From positions 3,855-67,854 of the forward strand of contig NZ_MTSB01000023.1 in the NCBI RefSeq assembly GCF_002093745.1: DNA of 64,000 nucleotides, read 5' to 3'. The notes under the pieces are model-generated. The model saw only the letters and a program-made list of their open reading frames with translations, did not search any database and was not told the origin of the DNA. Position numbers and translations under genes: made by a program. This document shows, in pieces, positions 24,494 to 35,698 of this stretch (position 1 is the stretch's first letter; each line of letters opens with the position of its first letter). This DNA is from Pseudomonas graminis (lineage in GTDB: Bacteria > Pseudomonadota > Gammaproteobacteria > Pseudomonadales > Pseudomonadaceae).

Positions 24494-24793
24494 ATGGACA
24501 AGACAATCACCCCGGACCAGTTGGCGACCACTGACCTTAGGTCAGTCAACGAGATATGGCTCGGCGGGACTCATACGCAGTTGTGCCTGTGGCGTGGCGA
24601 ACAAATCGTCACCCACGACATGCTCAGCGAGGGCACTCACGATCAGAACGTACGGCGCCTGTGCTTGCAGTTGGTCAACCCTGACGACAAGGCTGCGGTG
24701 GCCAACGCGGAGGCAATCGTGCGCGAGCGGCTGGAGAAAATGGGGAGTGAGGGCGAGTTTTATCCGGCTGAAGATGTGGACACCCATCAGTAA
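24494..24793 (+). CDS. Hypothetical protein, 99 residues
   Basis: A small acidic cytoplasmic protein with no recognised domain. Visible segments are SVNEIWLGGTHTQLCLWRGEQIVTHD (probably beta strands) and a C-terminal helix ANAEAIVRERLEKMG. The ATG at 24494 has AAAGG about 8 bases upstream; a longer frame back to 24407 has no ribosome binding site and runs through the dyads. It is followed after 130 bases by a bidirectional terminator. Confidence 0.55.
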   Translation: MDKTITPDQLATTDLRSVNEIWLGGTHTQLCLWRGEQIVTHDMLSEGTHDQNVRRLCLQLVNPDDKAAVANAEAIVRERLEKMGSEGEFYPAEDVDTHQ

Positions 24794-24920
24794 TCGCTGA
24801 TTAGAGACGACCCAGCAGGTCTCGGGTCAACCTCAACAACATCACACCCTCACGATGCTTAGTGGCGTTCTTGCGCGAGGGCGCACGGCGTGATCGGTTT
24901 ACGGGCCTTTGGACACCGCA

Positions 24921-24960
24921 AAAAAAGCCCTCATGGCTTTACAGCGCAGAGGGCTTCGTT
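24921..24960. terminator. Bidirectional terminator between the small gene and ssb
   Basis: AAGCCCTC (24925-24932) pairs with GAGGGCTT (24949-24956), with an A-run on the left and a short T-rich run on the right. It serves the minus-strand ssb transcript (T-run after the stem) and the plus-strand gene. Confidence 0.75.
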
Positions 24961-25026
24961 TTGATCACGTAAAGCGATGATTCAAGCGTGTCCGGCCATC
25001 GAACGGGTCAATGACCGTGGATGATC

Positions 25027-25593
25027 CTAGAACGGAATATCATCATCAAAGCTGTCAAAATCAGCAGCTGGCTGCGGCGCTTGTTGTTGCGGCGCTGGGC
25101 GGGAGTCGCGTTGTTGTGGCGGCTGCTGGTTGTAGTTCTGCTGAGGTGCAGACTGCTGCGGCGCCGATTGTTGTGGGCGCGACTGCTGTGGGCGAGGAGC
25201 GGACTGGTTGTAGTTACCACCGCCCTGACCTTGTTGAGCGTCGCCCTGAGGACGGCCACCGAGCAGTTGCATGGTGCCTTGCATGTCTACGACGATTTCA
25301 GTGGTGTAACGCTTGATGCCGTCTTTTTCCCACTCGCGGGTCTGCAGCTTGCCTTCGATGTAAACCTGCGAACCCTTGCGCAGGTATTCGCCGGCGATTT
25401 CGGCAACCTTGCCGAACATCGAAACACGGTGCCACTCGGTCTTCTCGACCTTCTGGCCGCTCTGCTTGTCAGTCCATTGTTCGCTGGTTGCCAGACTCAG
25501 GTTGGTCACGGCGTTACCGTTAGGCAAGTAGCGAACTTCGGGATCCTGGCCGCATGTACCGACCAATATGACTTTGTTAACCCCACGGGCCAT
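25027..25593 (-). CDS. ssb: Single-stranded DNA-binding protein
   Basis: A 188-residue SSB. The N-terminal OB fold (residues 1-112) starts [20 protein letters not shown] and contains the DNA-stacking aromatics in [10 protein letters not shown] and [10 protein letters not shown]. The middle is a Gln/Gly/Pro-rich disordered linker, and the acidic tail DDDIPF at the end is the docking site for replication, recombination and repair partners. It protects ssDNA during replication and repair. It follows the MFS gene on the same strand (stop-to-start gap 9 bases) and may be cotranscribed; uvrA is divergent from that pair, a conserved Pseudomonas arrangement. Confidence 0.97.
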   Translation of the reverse strand: MARGVNKVILVGTCGQDPEVRYLPNGNAVTNLSLATSEQWTDKQSGQKVEKTEWHRVSMFGKVAEIAGEYLRKGSQVYIEGKLQTREWEKDGIKRYTTEIVVDMQGTMQLLGGRPQGDAQQGQGGGNYNQSAPRPQQSRPQQSAPQQSAPQQNYNQQPPQQRDSRPAPQQQAPQPAADFDSFDDDIPF

Positions 25594-25602
25594 AACGTTC
25601 TC

Positions 25603-26997
25603 CTAGGCTTCGCACGCTTCTGAGACTGGATTGACCAGCTGTTCGAGAGAGGCACGATCCAATAATTTTGTGTCGAGTTTTATGTAGATGGCTGCCTCTT
25701 CAGCAACCACCACTGCATCTGTCACGCCGGCTACGGACATCAAACGCTCCGCCAGGCCTGCTTCACGCTGCGCCTGCGGCGACAACGGCAGACGCAGGCT
25801 GGTCACGTAAGGCGGCTCTCGCATGGTCACTGCGAAGGCCAACCAGACAGCGGCCATGGCTGCACCGCCAAGGAACACCACATCCAGCCCGCCATGCTGG
25901 AACAACCAGCCGCCCAGTATCCCACCTGCGGCCGAACCAAGAAACTGGCTGGTGGAATATACCCCCATCGCCGTGCCTTTTCCGCCGGCCGGTGAAACCT
26001 TGCTGATCAGCGACGGCAAGGACGCTTCCAGCAAATTAAATGCCGTGAAGAATACCACTGTTCCGATGACCAGTGCCCGCAGCGTGTCTCCGAATGCCCA
26101 GAAGAATAGCTCAGCCAGCATTAAAACGGTGACGGCGCCGAGCAGAACACGCTTCATTTGACGTTTCTTCTCGCCGTAAATGATGAACGGGATCATGGCG
26201 AAGAAGGAAATCAGCAAGGCGGTCAGGTAGACCCACCAGTGCTCTTCCTTGGGCAAACCGGCTTTTTCGACCAACGCCAGTGGCAACGCCACGAAGCTGG
26301 ACATGAGCATGGCGTGCAACACGAAGATACCCAAATCCAGACGCAGCAGGTCCGGGTGACGCAAGGTCGCACCCAAAGCCTGTTTGGCGACACCGGATTC
26401 CCGGTGCAGCAACGGGCCGTTGGCTTTGGGCACGACGAAAGCGACGATCAGAATGCCCAGCAGCGCCATCCCGCCGGTGGCCAGGAACAGACCTGACAAA
26501 CCAAACGCACCAGTGATCACCGGACCGACAACCATCGCGACGGCGAACGACAGGCCGATGGTCATGCCGATCATGGCCATCGCCTTGGTACGGTGCTGCT
26601 CGCGGGTCAGGTCAGAGAGCAAAGCCATGACGGCGGCAGAAATCGCCCCCGCGCCTTGCAGGATGCGTCCGGCAATAATTCCCCAGATCGAGTCGGCATT
26701 GGCTGCCACCACGCTGCCTATCGCAAAGATGATCAGCCCGAAATAAATGATCGGTCGTCGGCCGATCCGGTCGGAAAGTATTCCGAACGGGATCTGCAGC
26801 ACCGCCTGTGTCAGGCCATAAGCGCCGATTGCCAGACCAATCAGGGCAGGACTCGCGCCCGCCAGGTCCATGCCATAGGTTGCCAGGACCGGCAAAACCA
26901 TGAACATGCCAAGCATGCGGAACGCGAACACCAGGGCCAGACCGCCTGCTGCGCGGGTCTCGCCGCTACTCATACGCTCGCTGTGGGTGTCGTGCAT
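25603..26997 (-). CDS. MFS transporter, YajR-like with C-terminal cytoplasmic domain
   Basis: A 464-residue major facilitator with twelve predicted spans. Motif A reads [17 protein letters not shown], and the conserved N-terminal helix segment is [16 protein letters not shown]. After the last span, residues ~405-464 form an extra soluble alpha/beta domain ([33 protein letters not shown]), matching the ferredoxin-like YAM domain of E. coli YajR. The substrate is unknown; YajR relatives are drug/proton antiporter-like. It is divergent from uvrA and directly upstream of ssb. Confidence 0.88.
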   Translation of the reverse strand: MHDTHSERMSSGETRAAGGLALVFAFRMLGMFMVLPVLATYGMDLAGASPALIGLAIGAYGLTQAVLQIPFGILSDRIGRRPIIYFGLIIFAIGSVVAANADSIWGIIAGRILQGAGAISAAVMALLSDLTREQHRTKAMAMIGMTIGLSFAVAMVVGPVITGAFGLSGLFLATGGMALLGILIVAFVVPKANGPLLHRESGVAKQALGATLRHPDLLRLDLGIFVLHAMLMSSFVALPLALVEKAGLPKEEHWWVYLTALLISFFAMIPFIIYGEKKRQMKRVLLGAVTVLMLAELFFWAFGDTLRALVIGTVVFFTAFNLLEASLPSLISKVSPAGGKGTAMGVYSTSQFLGSAAGGILGGWLFQHGGLDVVFLGGAAMAAVWLAFAVTMREPPYVTSLRLPLSPQAQREAGLAERLMSVAGVTDAVVVAEEAAIYIKLDTKLLDRASLEQLVNPVSEACEA

Positions 26998-27126
26998 GGA
27001 ATAACCTCGTGTGAACCGGCGGCGATTCTACCAGTCCCATCGTTGTACAGCACATACGCGACGCTTTGCCGCGTAATGGCTCGGAGCCTTATACTCCGTC
27101 GTTTATGCCCGCCAAGCGAGGCCGCA

Positions 27127-29961
27127 GTGGACAAGATCCTGATACGTGGGGCACGAACCCACAACCTGAAAAATATTGACCTGACACTTCCCCGCGACAA
27201 ACTGATCGTTATCACCGGGCTCTCCGGCTCAGGCAAGTCTTCGCTGGCTTTCGACACGCTGTACGCCGAAGGGCAACGCAGATACGTCGAGTCGCTGTCG
27301 GCCTATGCCCGGCAGTTCCTTTCGATGATGGAAAAACCGGACGTCGACACGATCGAAGGTCTGTCGCCTGCGATTTCCATCGAGCAGAAGTCCACGTCGC
27401 ATAACCCGCGCTCGACCGTGGGCACCATTACCGAAATTTACGACTACCTGCGCCTTCTTTATGCGCGGGTTGGACAGCCTCGCTGCCCGGATCACGATAT
27501 TCCGCTGGAAGCCCAGACGGTCAGCCAGATGGTCGATCTGGTGCTGACCCAGCCTGAGGGCAGCAAGTTGATGCTGCTGGCTCCGGTCATTCGCGAGCGC
27601 AAAGGCGAACACCTTTCTGTCTTTGAAGAACTGCGCGCCCAAGGATTTGTAAGGGCGCGGGTCAATGGCAAGCTGTGTGAGCTGGACGAGCTGCCGAAGC
27701 TGGACAAGCAGAAGAAGCACTCCATCGATGTGGTGGTGGACCGTTTCAAGGTCCGCGCAGACCTGCAGCAGCGTCTGGCCGAGTCCTTTGAAACCGCGCT
27801 GAAGCTGGCGGACGGCATTGCCCTGGTTGCGCCGATGGACGACGAGCCTGGCGAAGAAGTGATTTTCTCTGCCCGCTTCGCCTGCCCGATCTGCGGCCAC
27901 GCCATCAGCGAGTTGGAGCCCAAGCTGTTCTCCTTCAACAATCCGGCCGGCGCATGCCCGACCTGTGACGGCCTGGGCGTGAAGCAGTTCTTCGACATCA
28001 AGCGGCTGGTCAACGCCGAACTGACGTTGGCCGAAGGGGCGATACGCGGCTGGGACAGGCGTAACGTCTACTACTTCCAGATGCTGGGTTCGCTGTCCAA
28101 GCACTACGGCTTCAGCCTGGAAGTCCCGTTCAAAGAAATCCCGGCCGACATGCAGAAGATTCTGCTCAACGGCAGTGGCTCGCAGAGTGTGGATTTCCGC
28201 TACCTGAATGACCGTGGTGACATCGTCAAGCGTGCGCACCCGTTCGAAGGCATCGTGCCGAACCTGGAGCGCCGCTACCGGGAAACCGAATCGGCCACCG
28301 TACGTGAAGAGCTGGCCAAGTTTCTCGGCACACAGCCCTGCCCTGATTGCCGCGGCACTCGCTTGCGTCGTGAAGCGCGTCATGTGTGGGTGGGTGAAAA
28401 AACGCTACCTGCAGTCACCAGCCTGCCGATTGGCGATGCCACGCATTATTTCGACACCCTGAAACTGACCGGACGACGCGGCGAAATTGCCGACAAGATC
28501 CTCAAGGAAATCCGCGAGCGCCTGCAGTTTCTGGTCAACGTCGGCCTGGACTATCTCACCCTTGATCGCAGCGCAGACACGTTGTCCGGTGGCGAAGCGC
28601 AGCGTATTCGCCTGGCCAGCCAGATCGGTGCGGGTCTGGTCGGGGTGATGTACATCCTCGATGAGCCGTCGATTGGCTTGCACCAGCGTGACAATGATCG
28701 ATTGCTGGGCACGCTCAAGCACCTGCGCGATATCGGCAACACGGTGATTGTGGTCGAGCACGACGAAGATGCGATTCGTCTGGCCGACTACGTGGTCGAT
28801 ATCGGCCCGGGCGCCGGCGTGCATGGTGGCCATATCGTTGCGCAAGGCACGCCAGACGAAGTGATGGCGCATCCTGACTCACTGACCGGCAAGTACCTGT
28901 CAGGCCGTGTGAAGATCGCTGTGCCCGCCAAGCGCACGCCTCGCAACAAGAAGCTATCGCTGACGCTCAAGGGAGCGCGTGGCAACAACCTGCAGAACGT
29001 CAACCTCGAGATCCCGATTGGCTTGCTGACCTGCGTGACGGGTGTTTCGGGCTCGGGCAAATCGACACTGATCAATAACACCCTGTTCCCGCTCAGCGCC
29101 ACGGCGCTGAACGGCGCGACAACGCTTGAAGCAGCGACTCACGACAGCATCAATGGCCTGCAGCACCTGGACAAGGTCGTCGATATCGACCAGAGCCCTA
29201 TCGGTCGTACGCCGCGTTCCAATCCAGCGACCTATACCGGGCTGTTCACACCGATCCGCGAGCTGTTCGCCGGTGTTCCGGAGTCTCGTTCACGTGGCTA
29301 TGGCCCAGGCAGATTCTCGTTCAACGTCAAAGGTGGTCGTTGCGAGGCCTGCCAGGGCGATGGCCTGATCAAAGTCGAGATGCACTTCCTGCCGGACATT
29401 TATGTGCCGTGCGATGTGTGCAAGAGCAAGCGATATAACCGCGAGACGCTCGAGGTCAAGTACAAGGGCAAGAACATCCACGAAGTGCTGGAAATGACGA
29501 TCGAGGAAGCGCGCGCGTTCTTCGACGCCGTCCCGGCGCTGGCGCGCAAGCTGCAAACGTTGATGGATGTGGGGTTGTCCTATATCAAACTGGGGCAATC
29601 AGCCACGACCTTGTCAGGTGGCGAGGCGCAGCGGGTCAAGCTGTCTCGTGAGCTTTCCAAGCGCGACACGGGCAAAACGCTGTACATCCTCGACGAGCCG
29701 ACCACTGGCCTGCACTTTGCCGATATTCAGCAGCTGCTGGATGTTTTGCATCGTCTGCGCGACCACGGCAACACTGTGGTGGTGATCGAGCACAACCTGG
29801 ATGTCATCAAGACAGCAGACTGGCTGGTAGACCTTGGTCCGGAAGGCGGTTCGAGAGGTGGGCAGATCATCGCGACCGGCACACCTGAACAGGTTGCCGA
29901 AATGGAGCAGTCTTACACCGGGTACTATCTGAAGCCTCTGTTGATCAGGGACAAGGCTTAA
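27127..29961 (+). CDS. uvrA: Excinuclease ABC subunit A
   Basis: A 944-residue DNA-damage recognition ATPase of nucleotide excision repair. The first Walker A is GLSGSGKSS (31-39), and a zinc-finger-like CPICG...CPTC module follows in the insertion. ABC signatures [12 protein letters not shown] and [12 protein letters not shown] and Walker [13 protein letters not shown] and [11 protein letters not shown] mark the two ATPase modules; the second Walker A is [10 protein letters not shown], and the C-terminal zinc module starts [11 protein letters not shown]. The start is GTG at 27127 (first residues [16 protein letters not shown]), with GAGG 6 bases upstream; the long frame reaching back to 26593 runs antisense through the MFS gene. 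No full LexA site was found upstream. Confidence 0.97.
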   Translation: MDKILIRGARTHNLKNIDLTLPRDKLIVITGLSGSGKSSLAFDTLYAEGQRRYVESLSAYARQFLSMMEKPDVDTIEGLSPAISIEQKSTSHNPRSTVGTITEIYDYLRLLYARVGQPRCPDHDIPLEAQTVSQMVDLVLTQPEGSKLMLLAPVIRERKGEHLSVFEELRAQGFVRARVNGKLCELDELPKLDKQKKHSIDVVVDRFKVRADLQQRLAESFETALKLADGIALVAPMDDEPGEEVIFSARFACPICGHAISELEPKLFSFNNPAGACPTCDGLGVKQFFDIKRLVNAELTLAEGAIRGWDRRNVYYFQMLGSLSKHYGFSLEVPFKEIPADMQKILLNGSGSQSVDFRYLNDRGDIVKRAHPFEGIVPNLERRYRETESATVREELAKFLGTQPCPDCRGTRLRREARHVWVGEKTLPAVTSLPIGDATHYFDTLKLTGRRGEIADKILKEIRERLQFLVNVGLDYLTLDRSADTLSGGEAQRIRLASQIGAGLVGVMYILDEPSIGLHQRDNDRLLGTLKHLRDIGNTVIVVEHDEDAIRLADYVVDIGPGAGVHGGHIVAQGTPDEVMAHPDSLTGKYLSGRVKIAVPAKRTPRNKKLSLTLKGARGNNLQNVNLEIPIGLLTCVTGVSGSGKSTLINNTLFPLSATALNGATTLEAATHDSINGLQHLDKVVDIDQSPIGRTPRSNPATYTGLFTPIRELFAGVPESRSRGYGPGRFSFNVKGGRCEACQGDGLIKVEMHFLPDIYVPCDVCKSKRYNRETLEVKYKGKNIHEVLEMTIEEARAFFDAVPALARKLQTLMDVGLSYIKLGQSATTLSGGEAQRVKLSRELSKRDTGKTLYILDEPTTGLHFADIQQLLDVLHRLRDHGNTVVVIEHNLDVIKTADWLVDLGPEGGSRGGQIIATGTPEQVAEMEQSYTGYYLKPLLIRDKA

Positions 29962-29978
29962 CCGGCGTAGCAAAACAG

Positions 29979-30042
29979 GCCCGACTTCAGTCGGGCACCG
30001 AAAACAAAAAAGCTCCTGTCACGTATGTGCAGGAGCTTTTTT
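29979..30042. terminator. Tandem terminators between uvrA and ftnA
   Basis: Two hairpins: GCCCGAC-TTCA-GTCGGGC (29979-29996), and AAAAAAGCTCCTG / CAGGAGCTTTTTT (30006-30018 and 30030-30042) with flanking A and T runs. The second is a strong bidirectional terminator for the converging uvrA and ftnA genes. Confidence 0.92.
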
Positions 30043-30054
30043 ATGGACGCTGAA

Positions 30055-30519
30055 TCAGAACTGCGATTGCAGGTAATTCTGCAGGCCGATGGACTTGATC
30101 AGCCCCATCTGCTGTTCCAGCCAGTACGTGTGATCTTCTTCAGTATCGGCCAACTGAACGCGCAGGATTTCACGCGTCACGTAGTCGCCGTGCAGCTCAC
30201 AGAGCTCGATCCCCTTGCAGAGGGCGGCACGTACCTTGTATTCCAGGCGAAGATCGCTGGCGAGCATCTCAGGGACCGTGGTGCCGACGTCGAGATCATC
30301 AGGACGCATGCGCGGCGTGCCTTCCAGCATCAGAATCCGGCGCATCAAGGCATCAGCGTGTTGCGCCTCTTCTTCCATCTCGTGATTGATACGTTCATAG
30401 AGCTTGGAAAAGCCCCAGTCTTCGTACATGCGCGAATGAACGAAATATTGGTCACGAGCTGCCAATTCGCCCGTGAGCAACGTGTTGAGATAATCGATTA
30501 CTTCCGGGTGGCCTAGCAT
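30055..30519 (-). CDS. ftnA: Heme-free bacterioferritin-type ferritin (FtnA, formerly BfrA)
   Basis: A 154-residue 24-mer iron-storage protein. The ferroxidase ligands are present: Glu18, Glu51 and His54 ([11 protein letters not shown]), Glu93 in the third helix, and Glu127 and His130 (ADTEEDH). The position that supplies the heme-ligating Met52 in heme-containing bacterioferritins is Ala52 here, so no heme should bind. The same holds for P. aeruginosa FtnA, which lies in the same place next to uvrA; heme-binding BfrB is encoded elsewhere. AGGAG lies 10 bases before the ATG at 30517-30519; the longer frame to 30576 has no family similarity. It ends at a strong bidirectional terminator. Confidence 0.93.
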   Translation of the reverse strand: MLGHPEVIDYLNTLLTGELAARDQYFVHSRMYEDWGFSKLYERINHEMEEEAQHADALMRRILMLEGTPRMRPDDLDVGTTVPEMLASDLRLEYKVRAALCKGIELCELHGDYVTREILRVQLADTEEDHTYWLEQQMGLIKSIGLQNYLQSQF

Positions 30520-30738
30520 CGCAACAAACTCCTGCTTCAAAGGCAGTAGTTTGAACCAAGCGCCGCGCGAGGTCACTCGGAAAAACGCAATAAACCGACA
30601 AAAAGCGGCGAAATTACGCCGTTAAGAAGCGAAAAACCGTCTAAATGAGGGCGGTTCTGTTTCTCACTTCGACTCAATCCGAGAATGACAATACGGACGA
30701 TTGGCACTGAGGTTTGGCTTTTCGGAATAGCAGACAAC

Positions 30739-30768
30739 AAAAAACCGGGCACTAGGCCCGGTCTTTTG
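30739..30768 (-). terminator. Terminator of the alpha operon (after rplQ)
   Basis: ACCGGGC / GCCCGGT stem (30744-30750 and 30756-30762), with a T-run after it on the minus strand (complement of the A-run at 30739-30743). It lies 20 bases after the rplQ stop. Confidence 0.85.
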
Positions 30769-30782
30769 TTCAAACTGATGTC

Positions 30783-31169
30783 TTATTCAGCGGCTTCTAC
30801 AGAGCCACCGACAGGACGATCAACCAACTCGACATACGCCATAGGCGCGTTGTCGCCAGCGCGGAAACCGCACTTGAGGATACGCAGGTAGCCGCCCTGA
30901 CGGGTTGCATAGCGCTTGCCCAGATCGTTGAACAGCTTGCCGACGATTTCTTTCGAACGAGTACGGTCGAAAGCCAGACGACGGTTGGCAACGCTGTCTT
31001 CCTTGGCCAGGGTGATCAGCGGCTCGGCAACGCGACGCAGTTCCTTGGCTTTTGGCAGGGTAGTTTTGATCAGCTCGTGCTCGAACAGCGACACCGCCAT
31101 GTTCTGAAACATGGCTTTGCGGTGAGAGCTGGTACGGCTCAGGTGACGTCCACTTTTACGATGACGCAT
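30783..31169 (-). CDS. rplQ: 50S ribosomal protein L17
   Basis: A 128-residue protein starting [20 protein letters not shown], the L17 signature; it ends AAE. It binds domain III of 23S rRNA at the tunnel exit side. Last gene of the alpha operon (rpsM-rpsK-rpsD-rpoA-rplQ), 41 bases after rpoA and followed by a strong terminator. Length is normal for the genus. Confidence 0.98.
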   Translation of the reverse strand: MRHRKSGRHLSRTSSHRKAMFQNMAVSLFEHELIKTTLPKAKELRRVAEPLITLAKEDSVANRRLAFDRTRSKEIVGKLFNDLGKRYATRQGGYLRILKCGFRAGDNAPMAYVELVDRPVGGSVEAAE

Positions 31170-31210
31170 GGTTCATTCCTTACCAAACTCGCGTTCGGTG
31201 ATTACGACGA

Positions 31211-32212
31211 TCAGGCCGTAGCCTTGTCGTCCTTCTTAAGACTTGCCGGCGGCCAGTTGTCGAGGCGCATGCCGAGGGAGAGACCACGAGAAGCCAGAAC
31301 GTCCTTGATCTCGGTCAAGGATTTCTTGCCCAGGTTCGGAGTCTTCAACAGCTCTACTTCGGTGCGCTGAATCAGGTCGCCGATGTAGTAGATGTTCTCC
31401 GCCTTAAGGCAGTTGGCCGAACGCACGGTCAGTTCCAAATCGTCAACCGGACGAAGCAGGATCGGATCGATCTCGTCTTCCTGTTCGATGACCACTGGTT
31501 CGCTGTCGCCTTTGAGGTCCACGAACGCAGCCAACTGCTGTTGCAGAATGGTTGCAGCGCGACGGATTGCCTCTTCAGGGTCCAGAGTACCGTTGGTTTC
31601 CAGATCAATAACCAGCTTGTCCAGGTTAGTACGCTGCTCGACACGGGCGTTTTCCACCACGTATGCGATACGGCGAACCGGGCTGAACGAAGAATCGAGC
31701 TGCAAGCGACCAATGCTGCGGCTTTCGTCTTCATCGCTTTGACGCGAGTCTGCCGGTTCATAACCACGACCACGAGCTACGGTGAGCTTCATGTTCAAGA
31801 CGCCGTTAGACGCCAGGTTAGCGATTACGTGATCGGGGTTAACGATCTCGACATCATGATCCAGCTGAATATCGGCAGCGGTAACCACCCCCGAACCCTT
31901 CTTCGACAAGGTCAGCGTAACTTCGTCTCGACCGTGCAGCTTGATAGCCAGACCTTTAAGGTTCAACAGGATTTCAATGACGTCTTCCTGTACACCTTCG
32001 ATGGCGCTGTACTCATGAAGTACACCGTCAATCTCGGCCTCGACTACTGCACAGCCGGGCATGGAGGACAACAAAATGCGGCGAAGCGCGTTGCCCAGGG
32101 TATGGCCGAAACCACGCTCGAGAGGCTCGAGAGTGATCTTGGCGCGGGTTGGACTGACAACCTGCACATCAATATGGCGGGGTGTCAGGAACTCATTTAC
32201 CGAAATCTGCAT
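31211..32212 (-). CDS. rpoA: RNA polymerase alpha subunit
   Basis: A 333-residue protein. The N-terminal domain (about 1-235) for dimerisation and beta/beta' assembly includes [27 protein letters not shown] flexible linker follows, then the C-terminal domain (about 250-320: [44 protein letters not shown]), which binds UP elements and activators. Encoded between rpsD and rplQ as in all gammaproteobacteria. Length and motifs are normal. Confidence 0.99.
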
Positions 32213-32234
32213 GGATGCACCTATTTTCTAGCCC

Positions 32235-32855
32235 TTACTTGGAGTAGAGCTCGACAATCAGGCTTTCGTTGATGTCGGCGGATAGATCACTGCGAGCTGG
32301 TACGTTCTTGAAAACGCCCGATTTCTTCTCAGTGTCTACTTCTACCCATTCTACGCGGCCACGTTGGGCACACAGATCGAGAGCCTGGACAATACGCAGC
32401 TGATTCTTAGCCTTTTCGCGGATAGCAACGACGTCGCCAGCACGAACCTGATAAGAAGGAACGTTAACGGTTTTGCCGTTTACGCTAACCGACTTGTGCG
32501 AAACCAATTGACGGGATTCGGCACGCGTCGAGCCGAAGCCCATGCGGTATACAACGTTGTCCAGACGGCATTCGAGCAGTTGCAGCAGGTTCTCGCCTGT
32601 TGCACCTTTCTTGCCGGCGGCTTCTTTGTAGTAGCCGCTGAACTGACGCTCGAGAACGCCGTAGATACGACGGACTTTTTGCTTTTCACGCAGCTGAGTA
32701 CCGTAATCGGACTGGCGACCGCGGCGTTGGCCGTGGATACCTGGAGCTGCTTCGATGTTGCACTTGGATTCGATAGCGCGAACGCCGCTCTTCAGAAAGA
32801 GATCGGTGCCTTCACGACGAGCAAGTTTGCATTTTGGACCAATGTAACGAGCCAT
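32235..32855 (-). CDS. rpsD: 30S ribosomal protein S4
   Basis: A 206-residue primary 16S rRNA-binding protein; it starts [20 protein letters not shown] and carries the S4 RNA-binding domain ([25 protein letters not shown]). It has no four-cysteine zinc knuckle (only two Cys at the N-terminus). In enterics S4 also represses its own operon by binding the rpsM leader; a hairpin lies in that position here (33739-33762). Upstream of rpoA by 22 bases. Confidence 0.98.
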   Translation of the reverse strand: MARYIGPKCKLARREGTDLFLKSGVRAIESKCNIEAAPGIHGQRRGRQSDYGTQLREKQKVRRIYGVLERQFSGYYKEAAGKKGATGENLLQLLECRLDNVVYRMGFGSTRAESRQLVSHKSVSVNGKTVNVPSYQVRAGDVVAIREKAKNQLRIVQALDLCAQRGRVEWVEVDTEKKSGVFKNVPARSDLSADINESLIVELYSK

Positions 32856-32873
32856 TTCTTACAGTCTCCTGGA

Positions 32874-33263
32874 TTACACGCGGCGCTTCTTCGGCGGACG
32901 GCACCCGTTGTGCGGGATTGGCGTCACGTCGGTGATGCTGGCGATCTTATAGCCACAGCCGTTCAATGCACGGACAGCGGATTCACGACCTGGGCCTGGA
33001 CCCTTGACATTGACGTCGAGGTTCTTCAGACCGTACTCCAGCGCAGCTTGACCAGCACGTTCAGCAGCTACTTGAGCAGCAAACGGGGTGGACTTGCGCG
33101 AACCACGGAAACCCGAACCGCCGGAGGTAGCCCACGAAAGAGCGTTACCTTGACGATCGGTAATGGTGACGATTGTGTTGTTAAACGACGCGTGGATGTG
33201 GGCGATGCCATCAACCACTGTCTTTTTAACTTTTTTACGAGGACGAGCAGCAGGTTTTGCCAT
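32874..33263 (-). CDS. rpsK: 30S ribosomal protein S11
   Basis: A 129-residue protein with the S11 core [19 protein letters not shown] and the C-terminal signature [18 protein letters not shown]. It lies on the platform of the small subunit and contacts mRNA near the E site. Located between rpsM and rpsD in the alpha operon, with short gaps of 18-30 bases. Confidence 0.98.
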   Translation of the reverse strand: MAKPAARPRKKVKKTVVDGIAHIHASFNNTIVTITDRQGNALSWATSGGSGFRGSRKSTPFAAQVAAERAGQAALEYGLKNLDVNVKGPGPGRESAVRALNGCGYKIASITDVTPIPHNGCRPPKKRRV

Positions 33264-33293
33264 GACTAAATTCCTGTCGTTGCGCTGGTGCGA

Positions 33294-33650
33294 TTACTTG
33301 CGGATCGGCTTACGCGGACCTTTGCGAGTACGCGCGTTGGTCTTGGTACGCTGACCGCGTACTGGAAGACCCCGACGATGACGCAGACCGCGGTAGCAGC
33401 CCAGGTCCATCAAGCGCTTGATTTTCATGTTGATTTCGCGACGCAGGTCACCTTCAGTGGTGAACTTCGCCACTTCGCCACGCAGCTGTTCAATCTGCTC
33501 ATCGCTCAGATCTTTGATTTTCACCGCCGGGTTGACCCCGGTGGTTGCACAAATTTTCTGTGCAGTGGTGCGACCAACACCATAGATGTAGGTCAGCGAG
33601 ATAACAGTATGCTTGTTATCTGGAATGTTAACGCCTGCAATACGGGCCAT
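33294..33650 (-). CDS. rpsM: 30S ribosomal protein S13
   Basis: A 118-residue protein starting [20 protein letters not shown] with the HhH-like YGVGRTTA segment and the basic tail [21 protein letters not shown]. It sits in the head of the small subunit, where it bridges to the large subunit and contacts P-site tRNA. First gene of the alpha operon; 130 bases of leader separate it from rpmJ and contain a strong hairpin. Confidence 0.98.
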   Translation of the reverse strand: MARIAGVNIPDNKHTVISLTYIYGVGRTTAQKICATTGVNPAVKIKDLSDEQIEQLRGEVAKFTTEGDLRREINMKIKRLMDLGCYRGLRHRRGLPVRGQRTKTNARTRKGPRKPIRK

Positions 33651-33738
33651 TCAGTGGGACTCCAATTGACAGCTACCTACGCCCCGGAAGCCAAGAAATA
33701 GGGCGCGAGATAATATCGCTGTAGTAACAAATAATCAA

Positions 33739-33762
33739 CCCAGCAGCGCACTAGCTGCTGGG
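33739..33762 (-). promoter_or_regulatory. Hairpin in the rpsM leader, candidate S4 autoregulation site
   Basis: Perfect 9-bp stem CCCAGCAGC / GCTGCTGGG with a 6-base loop, about 90 bases upstream of rpsM and 18 bases after rpmJ. No T-run follows on the minus strand, so it is not a simple terminator. Its place matches the alpha-operon leader, where S4 binds a pseudoknot in enterics; a pseudoknot was not demonstrated here. Confidence 0.45.
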
Positions 33763-33780
33763 CTTAAGCACAAATCACAA

Positions 33781-33897
33781 TCAGCCTTGGCGCTGCTTAT
33801 GACGTGGTTCCGCGCTGCAAATTACTCGAACAACACCTTCGCGGCGAATAATCTTGCAGTTACGGCACAGCTTTTTCACCGATGCACGAACTTTCAT
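33781..33897 (-). CDS. rpmJ: 50S ribosomal protein L36 (zinc-binding form)
   Basis: A 38-residue protein (start at 33895-33897, stop TGA at 33781-33783). It holds the complete zinc ribbon Cys11, Cys14, Cys27, His33 (VKKLCRNCK and VICSAEPRH), so it is the C+ form, not the zinc-independent paralogue some pseudomonads carry elsewhere. Located between secY and rpsM. It is a late-assembling small protein of the large subunit. Confidence 0.96.
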
Positions 33898-33925
33898 CAC
33901 CAACTCCTCGAACCTTAGGGGTGCT

Positions 33926-35260
33926 TCAGCGCAGCATACCGCCGCTGCCACCGTAGCCCTTCAGGTTGGCTTTCTTCATCAGGGATTCATACTGGTGCGA
34001 AACGAGGTGAGATTGCACTTGCGACATAAAGTCCATCACAACCACGACCACGATCAGCAACGAGGTCCCGCCAAGGTAGAACGGAACGTTTGCCGCGACC
34101 ACCAGAAACTGGGGAAGCAGACACACGGCCGTCATATATAGAGCACCGAACATGGTCAAGCGAGTCAAAACGCCATCAATATAGCGTGCCGACTGCTCAC
34201 CTGGACGAATACCCGGAATAAAGGCACCGGACTTCTTCAGGTTTTCCGCTACGTCTTTCGGATTGAACATCAACGCCGTATAGAAGAAGCAGAAGAAAAT
34301 AATCCCTGCACTAAACAGCAGAATATTCAACGGCTGACCAGGAGCGATCGACTGCGAGATGTCCTGCAACCAGCCCAAACCTTCAGACTGACCGAACCAG
34401 GAACCCAACGAAGCCGGGAACAGCAAAATGCTGCTCGCGAAAATGGCTGGAATTACGCCAGCCATGTTCACTTTCAACGGCAAGTGGCTTGTCTGCGCGG
34501 CGAAGACCTTGCGGCCCTGCTGACGCTTGGCGTAGTGAACAGCAATACGACGCTGACCACGCTCAATGAACACCACAAAACCGATGATCGCTACTGCCAG
34601 CAAACCGATCGCAACCAGAGCGAAAATATTGATATCACCCTGCCGTGCAGACTCGAAAGACTGCCCTATCGCTCTCGGAAGACCAGCGACGATACCTGCG
34701 AAAATCAACATCGAGATACCGTTGCCGACACCACGTTCGGTAATCTGCTCGCCCAGCCACATCATGAACATCGCACCTGCCACGAAGGTAGTTACGGCCA
34801 CAAAGTGGAAACCCAGGTCCCCAGAAAACGCAACGCCCTGACTCGCCAGGCCAACGGACATGCCGATAGCTTGAACCAGAGCCAGGACAACAGTGCCGTA
34901 GCGGGTGTACTGGCTTATCTTACGACGGCCAGCCTCACCTTCCTTCTTCAACTGCTCCAGCTGCGGGCTGACGGCTGTCATCAGCTGCATGATGATCGAC
35001 GCCGAAATGTACGGCATGATCCCCAATGCAAAGATGCTCATCCGCTCCAGCGCGCCGCCGGAAAACATGTTGAACAAGCTAAGAATGGTCCCCTCATTCT
35101 GTCGAAACAGTTCTGCGAGTCGGTCCGGGTTGATACCTGGAACCGGGATGTGTGCGCCTATTCGGTAGACGATAATCGCCAGGAACAGAAAACGCAGACG
35201 AGCCCAGAGTTCAGACATACCGCCCTTGCCGAGCGCAGAGAGAGCACCTTGCTTAGCCAT
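33926..35260 (-). CDS. secY: Protein translocase subunit SecY
   Basis: A 444-residue channel subunit of the Sec translocon with ten membrane spans; typical segments are [15 protein letters not shown] (loop after span 1), [17 protein letters not shown], and the cytoplasmic loops [15 protein letters not shown] and [18 protein letters not shown]. It forms the membrane pore for SecA- and ribosome-driven export together with SecE (encoded at 60655-61023 in this window). It starts immediately before the rplO stop, with no gap, in the spc operon. Confidence 0.98.
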
Positions 35261-35695
35261 TTATTCCTCGAACTTGCCGCCAGCTGCTTCGATAGCCGCA
35301 CGCGCACCTTTGGTGGCGGCGATACCCTTGATAGTGACAGCGCGAGTAACTTCGCCCGACAGCATGATTTTCACACGCTGTACGTTCTGGTTAATCACGT
35401 TGGCATCTTTCAGGGACTGCACAGTTACGATGTCGCCTTCCACTTTAGCCAGCTCGGACAGACGCACTTCTGCGCGGTCCATGGCCTTCAGGGAAACGAA
35501 ACCGAATTTTGGCAGGCGACGATGCAGCGGCTGTTGGCCGCCCTCAAAGCCCGGAGCAATGGTGCCACCGGAGCGGGAGCTTTGACCTTTGTGGCCACGA
35601 CCACCGGTCTTGCCCAAACCGCTACCGATACCACGGCCCGGACGATGCTTTTCGCGACGGGAACCCGGCGCTGGACTCAGATCATTGAGTTTCAT
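35261..35695 (-). CDS. rplO: 50S ribosomal protein L15
   Basis: A 144-residue protein starting [20 protein letters not shown] with the Gly-rich arm [16 protein letters not shown] and [18 protein letters not shown]. It binds 23S rRNA in the core of the large subunit. It is directly joined to secY downstream and follows rpmD by 3 bases. Confidence 0.98.
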   Translation of the reverse strand: MKLNDLSPAPGSRREKHRPGRGIGSGLGKTGGRGHKGQSSRSGGTIAPGFEGGQQPLHRRLPKFGFVSLKAMDRAEVRLSELAKVEGDIVTVQSLKDANVINQNVQRVKIMLSGEVTRAVTIKGIAATKGARAAIEAAGGKFEE

Positions 35696-35698
35696 CGA

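Noticed and set aside
26998..27126. LexA site in front of uvrA
   Set aside because: Only an ACAG half-site occurs (about 27049); the partner CTGT at the required distance is absent, so SOS control is not supported by sequence.
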